From contig CM046845.1 of assembly GCA_025618425.1 (NCBI GenBank), forward strand, positions 34,622,277 to 34,686,276: a stretch of 64,000 nucleotides of DNA, given 5' to 3'. Origin of the DNA: Heliocidaris tuberculata. Its lineage: Eukaryota; Echinodermata; Echinoidea; Camarodonta; Echinometridae. Under the pieces are notes generated by a model that made no database searches, was not told the DNA's origin, and saw only the letters and a program-made list of their open reading frames with translations. This document shows, piece after piece, positions 45,001 through 54,252 of the stretch. Both the position numbers and the translations under genes were made by a program. Position 1 is the first letter of the stretch; each line of letters starts with the position of its first letter.

Positions 45001-45567
45001 AAGAAAGCATGGATTCAGTTGGAACAAGTGTCAACTTGAATTATTACCATTTTTAATACACTTTGTTAAGCTAAATAACATTACTGAATGTTGCAAAATC
45101 AAACCCTGACAAAGTGCAAAATAGCAGTTCATAACCACCTCTCCATGCAAAGAAAATAGTAAGCCCAACTTTTCTCTCTCTCAGTGCTACAAAACATCTG
45201 TGCATGATACCCTGCCAGTTTTTACCCCTTTAAGGGTGTGACTATTAGGTAGTAACATGGTACAAAACAAGCCACAACCATTCACCATGCCATTTGTAAG
45301 GTGACAAAACATGTTGATATACTGGTCTATCTGGTGGTAAGCTACGGTAATGAGCTCTGCTAAGAACTAACTCCTTCAAATGTTTTCGTTCTTTCAAAGA
45401 AATTAAATGACCAGATTACATAAAATGTTTACCTGTACCACGCAGAATGACCTCCTGTTTGAAAAATGGAATTTTCCATGTGTAATGGATAGTTCTTCTG
45501 TGTTCTCCAGAGCCCCTAGATTCAGTCCAATGTGTGTATGACTTGCCTTTGCACACAACATTGATAC
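32845..45567 (-). CDS. Alpha-arrestin paralog (arrestin domain-containing protein, ARRDC-like), spliced, N-terminus not located
   Basis: Six exons on the - strand, in transcription order: 45567-45433, 44375-44143, 41940-41758, 39897-39703, 37542-37194 and 33083-32845 (TAG). They give about 444 codons with the same domain order as the + gene: arrestin_N, arrestin_C with TVCCLCCESGPI and LPIVIGTVPAL, a GYPPQ-rich tail and PPPSY at the start of the last exon. The first four exons match the + gene in length exactly and all intron phases agree, so the pair arose by duplication with inversion. Likely role, from the family: cargo adaptor for WW-domain ubiquitin ligases at the plasma membrane or endosomes. 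The N-terminal strands must lie upstream of 45567 and were not found; an ATG-donor candidate sits at 61174-61191. Introns hold a LINE fossil and several MITEs, but every exon is intact. Confidence 0.93.
33235..34520 (-). pseudogene. L2/CR1-like LINE reverse transcriptase fossil in a - gene intron
   Basis: Read on the - strand: FGVPQGSRFGPLLFTLL, then YADDTQIYLSFSHDV (RT catalytic box), NKLMFKDSKTELLLIGTSK and RNLGVYFDSHTLP (thumb region), and at the far end AAPKLWNNLP with IRNSRTVNT (C-terminus). Frames are interrupted by stops and shifts, so it is dead. It carries a near-perfect 297-bp internal tandem duplication. Confidence 0.75.
33544..34137. repeat. 297-bp tandem duplication, nearly identical
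   Basis: 33544-33840 and 33841-34137 both start TGAGAATTTGGAGCATCC and run to CATCGAAATTAAG. The only difference I found by eye is ACATTGG against ACACTGG. It duplicates part of the LINE fossil. Confidence 0.85.
34840..35255. repeat. About 30-bp minisatellite
   Basis: TTTAAGATTTCTATTCATTC followed by TAAGATTGGG repeats about 13 times with small changes. Since most units are 30 bp, frames stay open on both strands and give spurious Ile/Phe/Ser-rich and Asn/Leu/Lys-rich peptides. It lies in an intron of the - arrestin gene. Confidence 0.85.
35256..35429. other. Unremarkable intronic spacer
   Basis: AT-rich, no repeat or coding assignment. Confidence 0.3.
35430..35955. mobile_element. TTAAAGGG MITE, copy in intron 5 of the - gene
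   Basis: Starts TTAAAGGGACATC and ends GGATGCCCTTTAA. Inside are AGCAGAAAAATCAG, TTTGAACGAAATCGGACAAG and the mirrored TTGGTCCGATTTCTTTCAAA. TTAA termini and no ORF. Same family as 41066-41657 and 42018-42606. Confidence 0.7.
35956..37193. other. Rest of intron 5 of the - gene
   Basis: AT-rich; 36660-37000 has several GGGC/GGGCAC words (for example GGGCACAACGGGCCC) that suggest old repeat DNA, not assignable. Confidence 0.3.
37194..37542 (-). CDS. Arrestin - gene, exon E: end of arrestin_C and GYPPQ-rich tail
   Basis: 349 bp, phase 0 in and 1 out. It finishes the fold with IEADVSGTPIDATIDLPIVI, then GTVPAL. The tail is less regular than in the + gene, with blocks such as KYPPQPGYPPQPGYPPQGGY and FGYPPGPAPPGQG. 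Reading through the donor (CCAG|GTAAAT) would add 13 codons ending CCVSV before a stop, replacing the PPxY-bearing last exon. Confidence 0.92.
37543..39702. other. Intron 4 of the - gene
   Basis: 38270-38475 ends in ATGAAATGAATTGAATT after a T/G-rich stretch, like the 3' tails at 4030 and 43830, and may be a LINE 3' end. The rest is ordinary intron. Confidence 0.35.
39703..39897 (-). CDS. Arrestin - gene, arrestin_C exon D
   Basis: 195 bp, phase 0/0, acceptor ATTACTGCAG, donor AAG|GTAAGT. It encodes KSIYHAKHGSSTHTRKNTKK, then a central ERRPLAIPPIAPNSFENCPN and a final strand IEIMYTVK. It is more diverged from its counterpart at 14848-15042 than the other fold exons are, but the length and the final ENCPNIE/DNCPNIQ block agree. 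Confidence 0.91.
39993..40379. mobile_element. AAAGGGTACCAA MITE, copy 1
   Basis: The ends AAAAGGTACCAATCGCC and GGTGGTTGGTATACTTTAA are inverted. The centre carries a GC palindrome, GGCTCGCGCGGAACC against GGTTCCGCGCGAGC. Closely similar to 43374-43747 throughout. Lies 95 bp upstream (in transcription) of exon D. Confidence 0.75.
40508..41001. mobile_element. TATGCCTCCGCCC TIR element, complete
   Basis: The left TTATGCCTCCGCCC is inverted at the right as GGGTGGAGGCATAA. The right inner part (GACGGACGGACG, GACAACCCGAAAACATAATG) matches the end at 7071-7170 in reverse. The interior repeats TTTGACC/TGTGACC words. No ORF. Confidence 0.7.
41066..41657. mobile_element. TTAAAGGG MITE, full copy
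   Basis: TTAAAGGGCGATCCAACCTT at the left and AAGTTTGGATTTCCCTTTAA at the right are inverted, with TTAA at both edges. The arms also mirror each other inside. It ends 100 bp from arrestin exon C. Confidence 0.75.
41758..41940 (-). CDS. Arrestin - gene, arrestin_C exon C
   Basis: 183 bp, phase 0/0. It opens TMPVGISEKTVCCLCC and continues ESGPINVRGSIDKGGYVPGE and NILVTVELNNQCGRELVSL. Acceptor TTTGTTTCAG, donor CAG|GTTAGT. The cysteine cluster and the G-Y-V-P-G-E turn are as in the + paralog. It sits between two copies of the same MITE family (41066-41657 and 42018-42606). Confidence 0.94.
42018..42606. mobile_element. TTAAAGGG MITE, second full copy
   Basis: TTAAAGGGTAATCAAACCTT at the left and AAGGTCGGATTTTCCTTTAA at the right. 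Internal blocks (GACATTTTGTCATTTTGTGT, CTACATCACAGAGACATTA) follow the 41066 copy. It begins 78 bp from arrestin exon C on its other side. Confidence 0.75.
42607..43137. other. Intron 2 of the - gene, unassigned part
   Basis: Contains a C-run of 17 (42961-42977). Otherwise no feature; the 120-codon ORF that ends in the C-run has no recognisable domain. Confidence 0.3.
43138..43790. mobile_element. GGGTTCGCG repeat interrupted by a MITE
   Basis: 43138-43373 starts CCAGGGGTTCGCGGGTGCGC and contains CACCAGAGAGCATCTAAAA and GAGCTTCCAGGGCCC. 43748-43790 resumes with GGTACGAACCCCCC, matching the opposite end. The MITE at 43374-43747 splits it. A related segment recurs around 53065-53085 and 54255-54285, where it is split by another element. 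Confidence 0.55.
43374..43747. mobile_element. TTAAAGGGTACCAA MITE, copy 2
   Basis: TTAAAGGGTACCAACCACC at the left, GGTGATTGGTACACTTTAA at the right; the same central palindrome as copy 1 (GGCTCGCGCGGAACC). TTAA at both edges. Confidence 0.75.
44143..44375 (-). CDS. Arrestin - gene, arrestin_N exon B
   Basis: 233 bp, phase 1 in and 0 out. It encodes MNLPMGDHRFPFQFQLP, PPPFEGKWGWVRYYIKATID and RPWKFDHKLQRFFSI, the same arrestin_N core as the + gene. The acceptor is TTAACAG|GT and the donor TTA|GTAAGA, which reads through to a stop one codon later. Confidence 0.94.
44376..45432. mobile_element. Intron 1 of the recognised - gene, with a short G-run/C-run element
   Basis: 44785-44992 begins GCAGAGGCAGGTCCAGGAC and ends GTGC, C-run, ATCTGCCACTG, which is loosely inverted, and has internal GGGGGCACAAATC/GGGCGCAC words. 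A separate G-run lies at 44642-44655. The rest is unassigned intron, including the left copy of the 47-bp direct repeat (45249-45295). Confidence 0.4.
45433..45567 (-). CDS. Arrestin - gene, arrestin_N exon A
   Basis: 135 bp, phase 1/1, read from an acceptor TTTTTGTAG|GT to a donor ACAG|GTAAAC. It encodes INVVCKGKSYTHWTESRG through FKQEVILRGT, the direct counterpart of 6853-6987. It is framed by a perfect 47-bp direct repeat (45249-45295 and 45667-45713). Confidence 0.92.
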
Positions 45568-47000
45568 CTACAAAAAAAAATGGGAAGGACAAGAGAGAAA
45601 GAGAGGAAGGAATCAATTTATCCATCAAATTCATTTAGTTTCATATCTGTAGACTATAGAGAAGGCGTAGTAACATGGTACAAAACAAGCCACAACCATT
45701 CACCATGCCATTTATGCCTACTATAAAGAAGCCATTTGATAGTATTACCAAAGGATTCGCAGCAAATTAGTAGCCCCCAAAACACTCTAGCAATCTGGTC
45801 GCCGTACGTGGGATGGAAATGGTGAGAAAATTCTGATCTCTCTCCTAATCCACTGAACTAGCCCTGTGGAGCGTGATTAGAATTTATAATTAATGTCTTT
45901 AACGATGATAATAGATATAGACCGACTCACACATATGGGAGGTTATTGTAGATAACCTCACACTATGTACCTTCATACCGTCATGAATTGCCTCTCTGTA
46001 GTATTTAGTAAACGTTACACTTTCATTTAGTATCAGCATCGATGGTGTCAGCCATCTTTTAATCCACTCACTGTTACATTGCCTCGTTGATGGCGCTAGG
46101 CCATTACCAACTGTTCAGAATACCATATTTCCTTCCCCCTCAATTAAAGAACATGTTTCTGGTTTTCTTAATAAGAACTTCCAAAAGAATGTACCATAAA
46201 CTGATATGTTCCAAAAATAAGCCAGTAAATATATTGTTACTTTTTGAGTAATATAACCATCATGAAAGGATCACTCATATCATTTCAATAGATAAATCCA
46301 ATACTTTTGACTTCCAATATTTTCTTCTGTATACCACCAAAATGATGTATTGATTAGTTTAGCTCAGTATGTCTTGTTCTTTTACAATATTGAAATGGTA
46401 CTTCTATTCACCATAAAAACACAATCACATGTAAACATGTAAACTGCATATATACCGTTTACCTTATGGTAATACTTATTTGTCACGAGATACACTAACC
46501 CTTTTATCTCCCCCCCTTTTTTTCCCTTTTTTTGTTGTAAATTCGTGCGCATGAGAGAAAAACACCAAAAAGAAAAAAAATAAAATTCATGTTTTCATGT
46601 TGCTCCTTGCACATAAAACCGTACTCAAAGTACCAGTATTGTAGAACATGGATGGAAATACTGCCGAAAAGTATGACCATGAAGTATGCAGCTGCAAAAA
46701 AAAAAAAAAAATCTCCAACAGCAAAAATATAAGCATGGAACGCCCATACATTGAGTATGCACTTGTAAATATATTTATACATGTAACAAAACAAAAAAAC
46801 AAAAAAAATAAAAAATAAAAAAATACGCAGGCAAAAAGGAGCTAAAGTTCACCAGTTCAGAACTGCAGCAAAGACTCCAATGTTCTCAAATAGTTTTAAG
46901 TCCGAAAGTCCATGGAGATCTTCTCATCTTGCAAAAGTAACAAAAGTTCAGGTCCATGAAGACTGCTTCTTCTTGCTAAACAAAACACTATAAAAAACTA
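45568..47000. other. Upstream region of the - arrestin gene exon A, no exon recognised
   Basis: The missing N-terminal exon of the - gene should lie beyond 45567. I scanned this stretch for a phase-1 exon with an arrestin N-terminal pattern and found none. It holds A-runs (46695-46710, 46790-46822) and the right copy of the 47-bp repeat (45667-45713). Confidence 0.35.
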
Positions 47001-47129
47001 TATCAAACCTAATAAATACAAAAACAAACACAAAAAAGTAACATCTAGACTCAGGGGTAGACTATATACCCTGAGTCTCTTTCATTATCAATCATCAGGG
47101 ATTATTCTGCCCTTCATGACAATGATGAA

Positions 47130-47850
47130 TTACAAGTCTAACCTATCAGGAGGTTTCCTAACTCTCGTAGATCGGCGTAGCTCAGGAGGTTGTATGCTAC
47201 TGTCAGAAGTTTGCTCTGCTTCTGGCCTCTGGGGTGTTTGGGACGATGGAACAAATTCCACCTCAGGTTGGAAATCATCTTCGTTCACAGTTACGTCAGC
47301 TGAGAAAGTGCGATGTCAAAGATGATCCTGGTGTCGTTTGAAAATTTGCCCATCCATTAGACGAACAACAAAAACTGGTCCTCTCTGCTCGATGATCACA
47401 CCACTAAGCCATCTTGTTCATGGACCATGGCCTAGATCACAAACTAGCACTGGATCTCCCTCCTGCGAAGGTGTGTGTCCTGTTGTAGTGTGAGGAGTGT
47501 TCCTATAATGGAATAGGAATCTTGCCAGCTTTGTTTCAGTTGTTCCTTCCTTCATCTTCCGCAATCCTCCTTTCTCTACCTGCACTGCTCTCTCCACCAA
47601 ACCATTTGACCTCGGATGGTAAGGAGCGGTCCTCACATGTCTGATACCATTTCTGCTCACAAAGTCTTTGAACTCAGAACTGGTAAAGTTACTGCCATCT
47701 CGGGTAAACCACGGGTAGCAAACAATGTTCGAAGTCTCGAGATTGTTGCTTGTGAAGTGGAGACATCCATTGGTATAGCCTCAATCCATACCCCATCCCT
47801 GGTTCAACCTAGAGATTTGCAAGGTTATCTCCAAAACCTCGCATAAGTGT
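47130..47850 (-). pseudogene. Ty3/gypsy-type integrase and pol C-terminus, degraded
   Basis: On the - strand one frame reads GIRHVRTAPYHPRSNGLVER, then LARFLFHYRNTPHTTTGHTP, the C-terminal half of a retroviral-type integrase core. Upstream (47850-47670) another frame gives EAIPMDVSTSQATISRLRTL. Downstream come IIEQRGPVFVVRLMDGQIFK and, in the last part, PPELRRSTRVRKPPDRLDL with a stop, the usual end of gypsy pol. Stops and shifts separate these pieces. The segment that should carry the second catalytic Asp is deleted, so it is inactive. No LTR pair was delimited. Confidence 0.8.
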
Positions 47851-47859
47851 GAGTGATCC

Positions 47860-48009
47860 TACTCTATAAATAATAAAGTAATAAGATATGATGATGATAC
47901 TCTATAGACTTAATAAAATTGATAATGATAATAATAATGAAAAGAGAAATAAAGCTGAAGACATATAGGTTAGGCCTTAGCCATAGCCATAGGGTTATAA
48001 AAAATAGGC
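47860..48009. other. Short AT-rich spacer
   Basis: GATGATGAT and ATAATAATGA simple repeats only. Confidence 0.3.
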
Positions 48010-48650
48010 AGTGTATACAGCCACACGCGTGTGTCTCTACCTTACGGCCACACGCTTGTGGCTGTATACACTCACCGGGCCTGAGGATACAGCCACACGC
48101 GTTTACTTAGACTCTACGCAGCGCGCGGCGCAGCACGTAGCAAGTGCATAGCATGCACGAGCGATGTGTACCGTATATTTATGCAACGGTACATGTTGCA
48201 AAACTTCATCATGAAGGTTTTATCTCTTGAAATTCACTGACATACAAACAATATTTTTACTTCATTTGTCATCAGAGCAGCGTTTCATCAAACGATCATA
48301 AGTACAAGTTCGCCGACATCCCATTGAAACGCGTGTATCAAAATTAACATGCGTTTCAATAGGATGTCGACGAACTTGTACTTATGACGGTTTGATGAAA
48401 CGATGCCCTGATGACAATGAAGTAAAAACATTGTATATTTTTCTATGTCAGTGAATTTCAAGAGATAATTGAAGTTTTGCAACATGTACTGTTGCATAAA
48501 TATACACATCGCTGGTGCTATGCACTTGCTACGTGCCGCGCCGCTGCGTATAGTGTCTAAGTAGACGCGTGTGGCTGTATCCTCAGGCTGGGCGAGTGTA
48601 TACAGCCACATGCGTGTGTCTCTACCTTACAGCCACACGCGTGTGGAACA
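48010..48650. mobile_element. 640-bp foldback element
   Basis: Two arms of about 290 bp are inverted around 48333. Examples are GATACAGCCACACGCGT (left) against ACGCGTGTGGCTGTATCC (right), ATATTTATGCAACGGTACAT against ATGTACTGTTGCATAAATAT, and AAGTACAAGTTCGCCGACAT against ATGTCGACGAACTTGTACTT. The tips carry further GCCACACGCGTGTGG palindromes. No ORF on either strand has a known domain. Confidence 0.85.
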
Positions 48651-49596
48651 TTACATGAACATTACATTTGAAAGTAATCATAGTTCAAATATCGAATACA
48701 GATCTTAATCAATAACAATTTCAATGTAATAAAAAGTGAAAATTCATTACCGGAAACAATAATAAACACTCAAGATCCCAAAATGTTCAAAGAACATTAC
48801 TAATACCAATGGTAGTATTTTATCATTTTCTGCGCACATCCACCCGACTCGTTTTACTCCACAGGAGTGTTGAGTCGTATATCAAGATCAAGATCAAGAT
48901 TTACATTAGTTAATAGAAAAGGCAGTATCATATGGGAGAACCTATATAAGGAAAAGCACAGCTTGTTAAAACTAGGTTCCCCAATAAAAGAGAATTACAA
49001 AATACATGTATGTAATTATGTATACATATACAGATATAGTAAAGAGACAAGATATGCGTGAAAATAAAGAAGAAATAAACATCACTAAACATCAAAACAA
49101 AATAAGCTTACAATGTATATGAACAGTTAATGTCAGCCTATTGGGTTTATAGTAGTATAGAAAATCCAGATACAGATCTTGTCTTGAAGGGTTTGGTTTT
49201 TGTTATGTTTAGACACAGGCAGAAAAGCAAATACAGTTGTTATGAACTAGCTAATTTGATAATGTTTGTAAGATTTCTTCTAAAAGATTTAAGAGAGGAA
49301 ACTTGCTTTAGATTTGAATCAAGATGATTCCAATAAAAGGGCCCAGTGTAAATTAATGTTTTCTGGGCAAGGTGAGTACGAAAAAGTGGTAAATGAAAGT
49401 TTGTCGTGTAGAATGCCTATGTATTCCATCATTCGTTTTTGAACATTGATTGTAATACCTGAGGCAATTCGTGAATTCGTGCTTGATATATAAACTGCCT
49501 AACTGGTAATAAAACAACTCGTTTAGTCTCAGTACTTTATTTTCAAAGAATAATATTTAGACGGAGCTAGTCTAGGCTTTTTCAAAATTATTCTCA
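48651..49596. other. AT-rich stretch, no gene seen
   Basis: Contains an ATCAAGATCAAGATCAAGAT short repeat (48882-48900). 49320-49560 may continue the adjacent LINE 3' part. No supported coding. Confidence 0.3.
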
Positions 49597-50125
49597 TCAC
49601 CCGTTTTTGTATAATTGAGAGTCTATCCAAGTGAGACTTAGTAGAGTTGTCCAAAGCAAGAATACCATGATGTAGGGTAAAACCAGGGTGGAATACAACA
49701 ACAGTAATACATGTGAGGGAAACAAGGATTTCAATTTATTTATAATACCAACATTTCTAGAGAGTAATTTGTTTAGATACACAGTCTGTGGGTTCCGAGA
49801 TAAGTAAACCAAGAAACTTTAACTCCTCAACCATTTTTATTGTGATGTCTTTAAGTAGTACATTACCACCCAGAGATGCGATTGAATTACTAAATAACAT
49901 ACAACGATTTTTTTTTTTCCAAATTGAGAGATAGTCAATTGGCACATACCCAATCATGCACAACATTGAGCTCTTTTTATATTAGTCTGTTCCAGAAATA
50001 ACTTGGGATCTCTGTTGAATCATCAGCAAATAATATGAATGATAACACACTGGAAGCATTATGAAAGTCATATAAAACAACAACAAAGGGCCGAGGAGAG
50101 ATCCCTGAGTTACCCACATTCAAGC
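49560..50125 (-). pseudogene. Non-LTR retrotransposon reverse transcriptase fragment
   Basis: Read on the - strand: QGSLLGPLL-like start near 50100, SFILFADDSTE (RT catalytic F-A-D-D) near 50030, then VEELKFLGLLISEP, RNVGIINKLKSLFPSHVLLL and YSTLVLPYIM of the thumb region. Frames are shifted and parts missing. A different element from the one at 33235-34520. Confidence 0.7.
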
Positions 50126-50127
50126 AG

Positions 50128-52240
50128 GGGAGGAGGAGCGTCTTTCTAAGTGGGGGAGGAGGCACCAACAAAAAAGGGCACTTTTTGGAAAAAAGGGGCA
50201 CCTACAAAGGGTGAAAACAAGGCGGAAAATACCACTTTGAGACATTAGTATACCGCTACAATATGATTAATACACTATCGAGGATCATTTTCGACACATT
50301 ACTGTTTCTATCTTAACATTGTTCCAGATAAAAACTACTTTTGCATTTTGCGTGATGGTCTGATTTTTCATTTGCGAGTGAGCAAAAAATGTAAGATTGT
50401 TTTCTAATGCTGAAGGCTATGGTGTTTAATTGTACACACCGATTTTCCTAATATGATAAGAAGATTGTATAATAAATGCGAGCGAGCGTAGCGAGCAAGC
50501 TTTGGAAAAATTTTAGAATTTTTTTTTCTCCCTCATTCCTTTTATGATTTAGGGGCAATGATTAATATTGTATAATCTAGGGCATTGTGCACCTCCTGCC
50601 ACCTACTCCACTGCCTCACTTTGTGCTGAGATCAGTCAGTCAAACCCAACTTCGGAAATCCGAGCACAAGTATATACTCCGAAAACGGCGTATAGAGCAA
50701 GATGAATATAGAGCCCTCACCGTTCAGTGCGAGACAGTGTGTACAAAAGGCATGAGAAAAATCCTGCATTGTCGACCTGCTGTTGATAATATATTTATCA
50801 AAAATAATGCTGCGGATATATTTATTTCAAATTTTTGTCATTTGAAAGCCATTTCATATGACGAATCATTCAAGAGTTTTGAAGGTAATTGACAGTTTGA
50901 CACGCAGCATTATTTAAAATATATATATATATATATCGTTGGCAGGTTGACTTTGCAAGATTTTCCCCATGCCTTTTGTACACACTGCCTCGCACTGAAC
51001 GATGAGGGCTCTATATTCATACCCCGTTTTCGGAGTATATACCTGTGCTCGGTTTTCCGAAGTTGGGTCTGACTGTCAGTAGGGGAATCTATTACATGTC
51101 TTGTATTATGAAGCCTCTCTGATTATTTGGAGCTAGATATATGGCTCTTTTGTGGACTTTAGGGCACACTTTGTAAGCGACATCGGGATATATAGGTAAA
51201 AAGGGGCACTTGTCAAAAGACAAAAGGGGCACTTATCAAAGGGGAAAATGATACCATAAGAAAGAAAAAGGGGCACTAATCAGAAGTAAAAAGGGTACTT
51301 AAAAAGGTGAACTTATCAGGGGTGAAAAAGGGCACTTATCAGAAAGGAAAATTGCACTATTAGAACGGAAAATGGGCATTAATCAGACGGAAACAGGGCA
51401 CTTATCGGATTTCCAAAGGGGCTCTTATCTCAGCTTAAAAGGGGCACTAATCAGAAGGTAAAGAGGACACTTATTAGAAAGAAGAAGGGGCAGTTATACG
51501 AAGAAAAATGGGCACTTATCAGAGGTGAAAAGGGGCACTTATTAGAAGGGAAAATTGCACTATTAGAACGGAAAATGGGAACTAATTAGACGAAAACAGG
51601 GGCTTATCAGATTTCAAAAAGGGCACTCATGTATGAGGTTAAAGGGCCACTTATCAGAAGGTGAAAACGGCACTTATTAGTGTAACAGAGCAAAACAAGT
51701 TTTACATGAATTGTCCCTCCTTTATAAATAGCCCCCCCCCCCTTTCAGTGGAATGGATTAGTCCAGAATCTTCTGGCATTTTTCTGTACTTGGCTTTCTG
51801 TTTGAAACAAAAGAAGCACCACACTCAGCTCACCAGCCATGTAGTCTCTTAGTCTTGAGAAAGTTCTCTCCTTTTAAGAGATACTGTGCAGTCATCAGTG
51901 TCAGTTAAAAGAATGAAGGCTGATCTTCTTATTGTTGTTCTTCTACTCGATCGTTCTTTATTGTCACACTCCGTACGACGGGAGGAATAAAGTAGAAAAA
52001 CCCTCAATTACCATCTTCTTCTGGGTGTTTTATTTCCCTGTGTTACATTAGAAAGAAAAAAGGGGCGCTATACGAAGAAAAAGGGGCACTATTAGAATAA
52101 AAAAGGGCACTTATCAGCTATGAAAAGGGGCACTTTTCATAGATAAAACAGGGCACTTTGGGGGTACTTGAAAAAGTGAGGGGGGGCACTGTGCCCCCCT
52201 GCCCCCCCCCCCCCCCCGGGTGCGCCGCCTCTGTATTCAA
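50128..52240. mobile_element. GGGGCAC-rich element with internal inverted repeat
   Basis: Starts AGGGGAGGAGGAGCG and ends with a C-run and GGGTGCGCCGCCTCTG, which are loosely inverted. 50634-50780 and 50940-51080 are inverted arms (for example CCAACTTCGGAAATCCGAGC against GCTCGGTTTTCCGAAGTTGG). 51190-51680 and 52050-52180 are degenerate AAAAGGGGCACTTATCAGAA repeats of 21-25 bp. A possible later insertion (about 51700-52045) splits the array. Confidence 0.6.
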
Positions 52241-53085
52241 GTTCTTTAGTTTATACTGATTCACATCCATTGATAATTACATGAAGAGACTCCATGCAAT
52301 TAACTCTCCCGCTTTCGGCGGGAGATCTCCCGTTTTGAGGCCATTTTTGCGAAATCTCCCGCTCTCCCGCTTGAGTTTGAATTTCTCCCCCTCTAGCTTT
52401 GGGTCTCCCGCTAAAGATATATTTTCTACACTGCGTAGACAGGGGGGGGGGGCGGGCACAAGGGGGACATGGCCCCCCTATTTAGCCCCTAAATCCCCCC
52501 CCAAAAAAAGCGAGAGCGAAAAAGCGGGGGAAGTGAGAGAAAAAAGCCTGAAAATTTGCTAAAAGTTTTCGCGCTTCACGCAGGAGGGGGAAACCCCTCT
52601 CCCCCTCCCTGCACCCACCCCTGTTACATACAGTGCAGTGTTACATCCAAATAATTGGTCCGGGCGTCAATTAAAAATTAAACTAACTTTCCGCCTATAA
52701 AAAAAAATGCTACGAGCTGTTATCTTTCTCCAAAATTTGCTATAAAACGCCCCCCCCCCCCCCGGGAGCACGCTTCGCGTGCTTATCACCAATTCTGCAC
52801 GTAGTAATTTGCGTGCTCACAACCACCCCCCCCCAAAAAAAAAAAAAAATGAAATCCTGGCTACACGGTTAGATCCTTCATGTCTGCCCCCCTATTGAAA
52901 AATCCTGGCTACGCCAGTGATTTTTTCCCGATTAAAATTAGGTTTCTCCCTCCCAACTACCTCTTTTAAAAAAATAAAATTAAATTCAAGATCTTAATCA
53001 TTGGATTATACATTTAGCTTTGTCATAATTGTTAAAAAATAAGCCTATATCATTGAAGATATAGCACCAGAGAGCATTCTAAATG
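52241..53085. other. Repeat debris with CTCCCGC and C-run tracts
   Basis: 52300-52420 repeats CTCCCGCTTT/CTCCCGTTTT. 52441-52500 contains a G-run, GGGCACAAGGGGGACATGG and a C-run, like the ends of G/C-run elements elsewhere here. Further C-runs lie at 52749-52763 and 52825. Not coding. Confidence 0.4.
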
Positions 53086-54252
53086 CAGTGTGTATAAAAA
53101 AAAAAGTATACCCAACTTTGGTAGCTTCGTACATAAAATTTTCATATTCTGTGACCTTCAGATTTATTTCATGGCCGGTAAAGAGTAACTAATATTCTGT
53201 CCATTGATACCTTATTCATAACTTTGCTGCAACGGATGACCGAGCACCAGGGTTTTTAAAAGATCGTGTCGAAATCTCCCAAGTTTGGGTTGAAGCAAAG
53301 CGTGCATGTCAAAAGCCATTCATGAAATTATGAATTTGTTTTAGTCTCTTAACGATTGCGAAGTATTTTTTCATTGATTTTGTGCATTTTAGAAGCAAAC
53401 ATCAACGAAAATTCCCCCAAAATACCCTTTAAAGCAAAATTTATGATACTCTCCTTGTCTTATAATGACACAAATTTGGCTTCCACAGTATCCCTTGTTT
53501 AAGATAAACCCTTCATAGGCGAGTCATTCATAGTGAACAAAAACTATTCGGGATGCCATCATTATCATGAAAGTCCATTGTCGATTTCTTAGTTATCAAC
53601 AATTATGTCTTCTTTCTTACCTTTCGTTATTCATGATTTCATATGCTATTCGAGTCAATACCTTATGCAGGTGAGATGGTACAAGGGGGTCCACTTGCTA
53701 TTCATAAGCACCGCTATTCATTTCACGCGTTATGGATAGCGGTACTCATGAATAAGTGGTCCTTATGAATAGCGGTCCTTATGACTAGCGAGATTACCCC
53801 GGTACAAGTACAACTGACAAATCTGGAGAGCATTTTGTGTCATGATGATATCATAAGACATGAAGTTTGCGAGCTGCATGGGCAAACTGAATTATAGCCT
53901 TACATGAATTGAATTACGGCCCAGTGAAAGCTTAAACACAATAAATAACTTTTAAACACAAACCACTAAAGGCGCAAATCAGAGTTAATGTTAAAAAGAA
54001 TTAAGACTAAACACAGGCATGTGGTTTTGATCCACTTGTGGTGCATAGACCAAAACTTGGAAGAACGGGATTTTGATGGCTCTTTTTGAAAACCCTGGTA
54101 CTCAGTCATCCGTGAAAGCAAAGTTGTAAAGAAGGTATCATTGGACAGAATATTAGTTACTCTTTACTATGAAATCAATTTCAAGGTCACACATAATGTA
54201 TTTTTTTTATACGAAGCTACCAAAGTTGGGAATACTTTTTTTATACGCACTG
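53086..54252. mobile_element. Tc1/mariner-like nonautonomous element (copy 2)
   Basis: The left CAGTGTGTAT, A-run, GTATACCCAACTTTGG is inverted at the right as CCAAAGTTGGGAATAC, T-run, ATACGCACTG. Long arms match those of 12223-13288 (GGATGACCGAGCACCAGGGT against the mirrored ACCCTGGTACTCAGTCATCC). TA flanks the right; the left flank is TG. No transposase frame. Confidence 0.75.
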
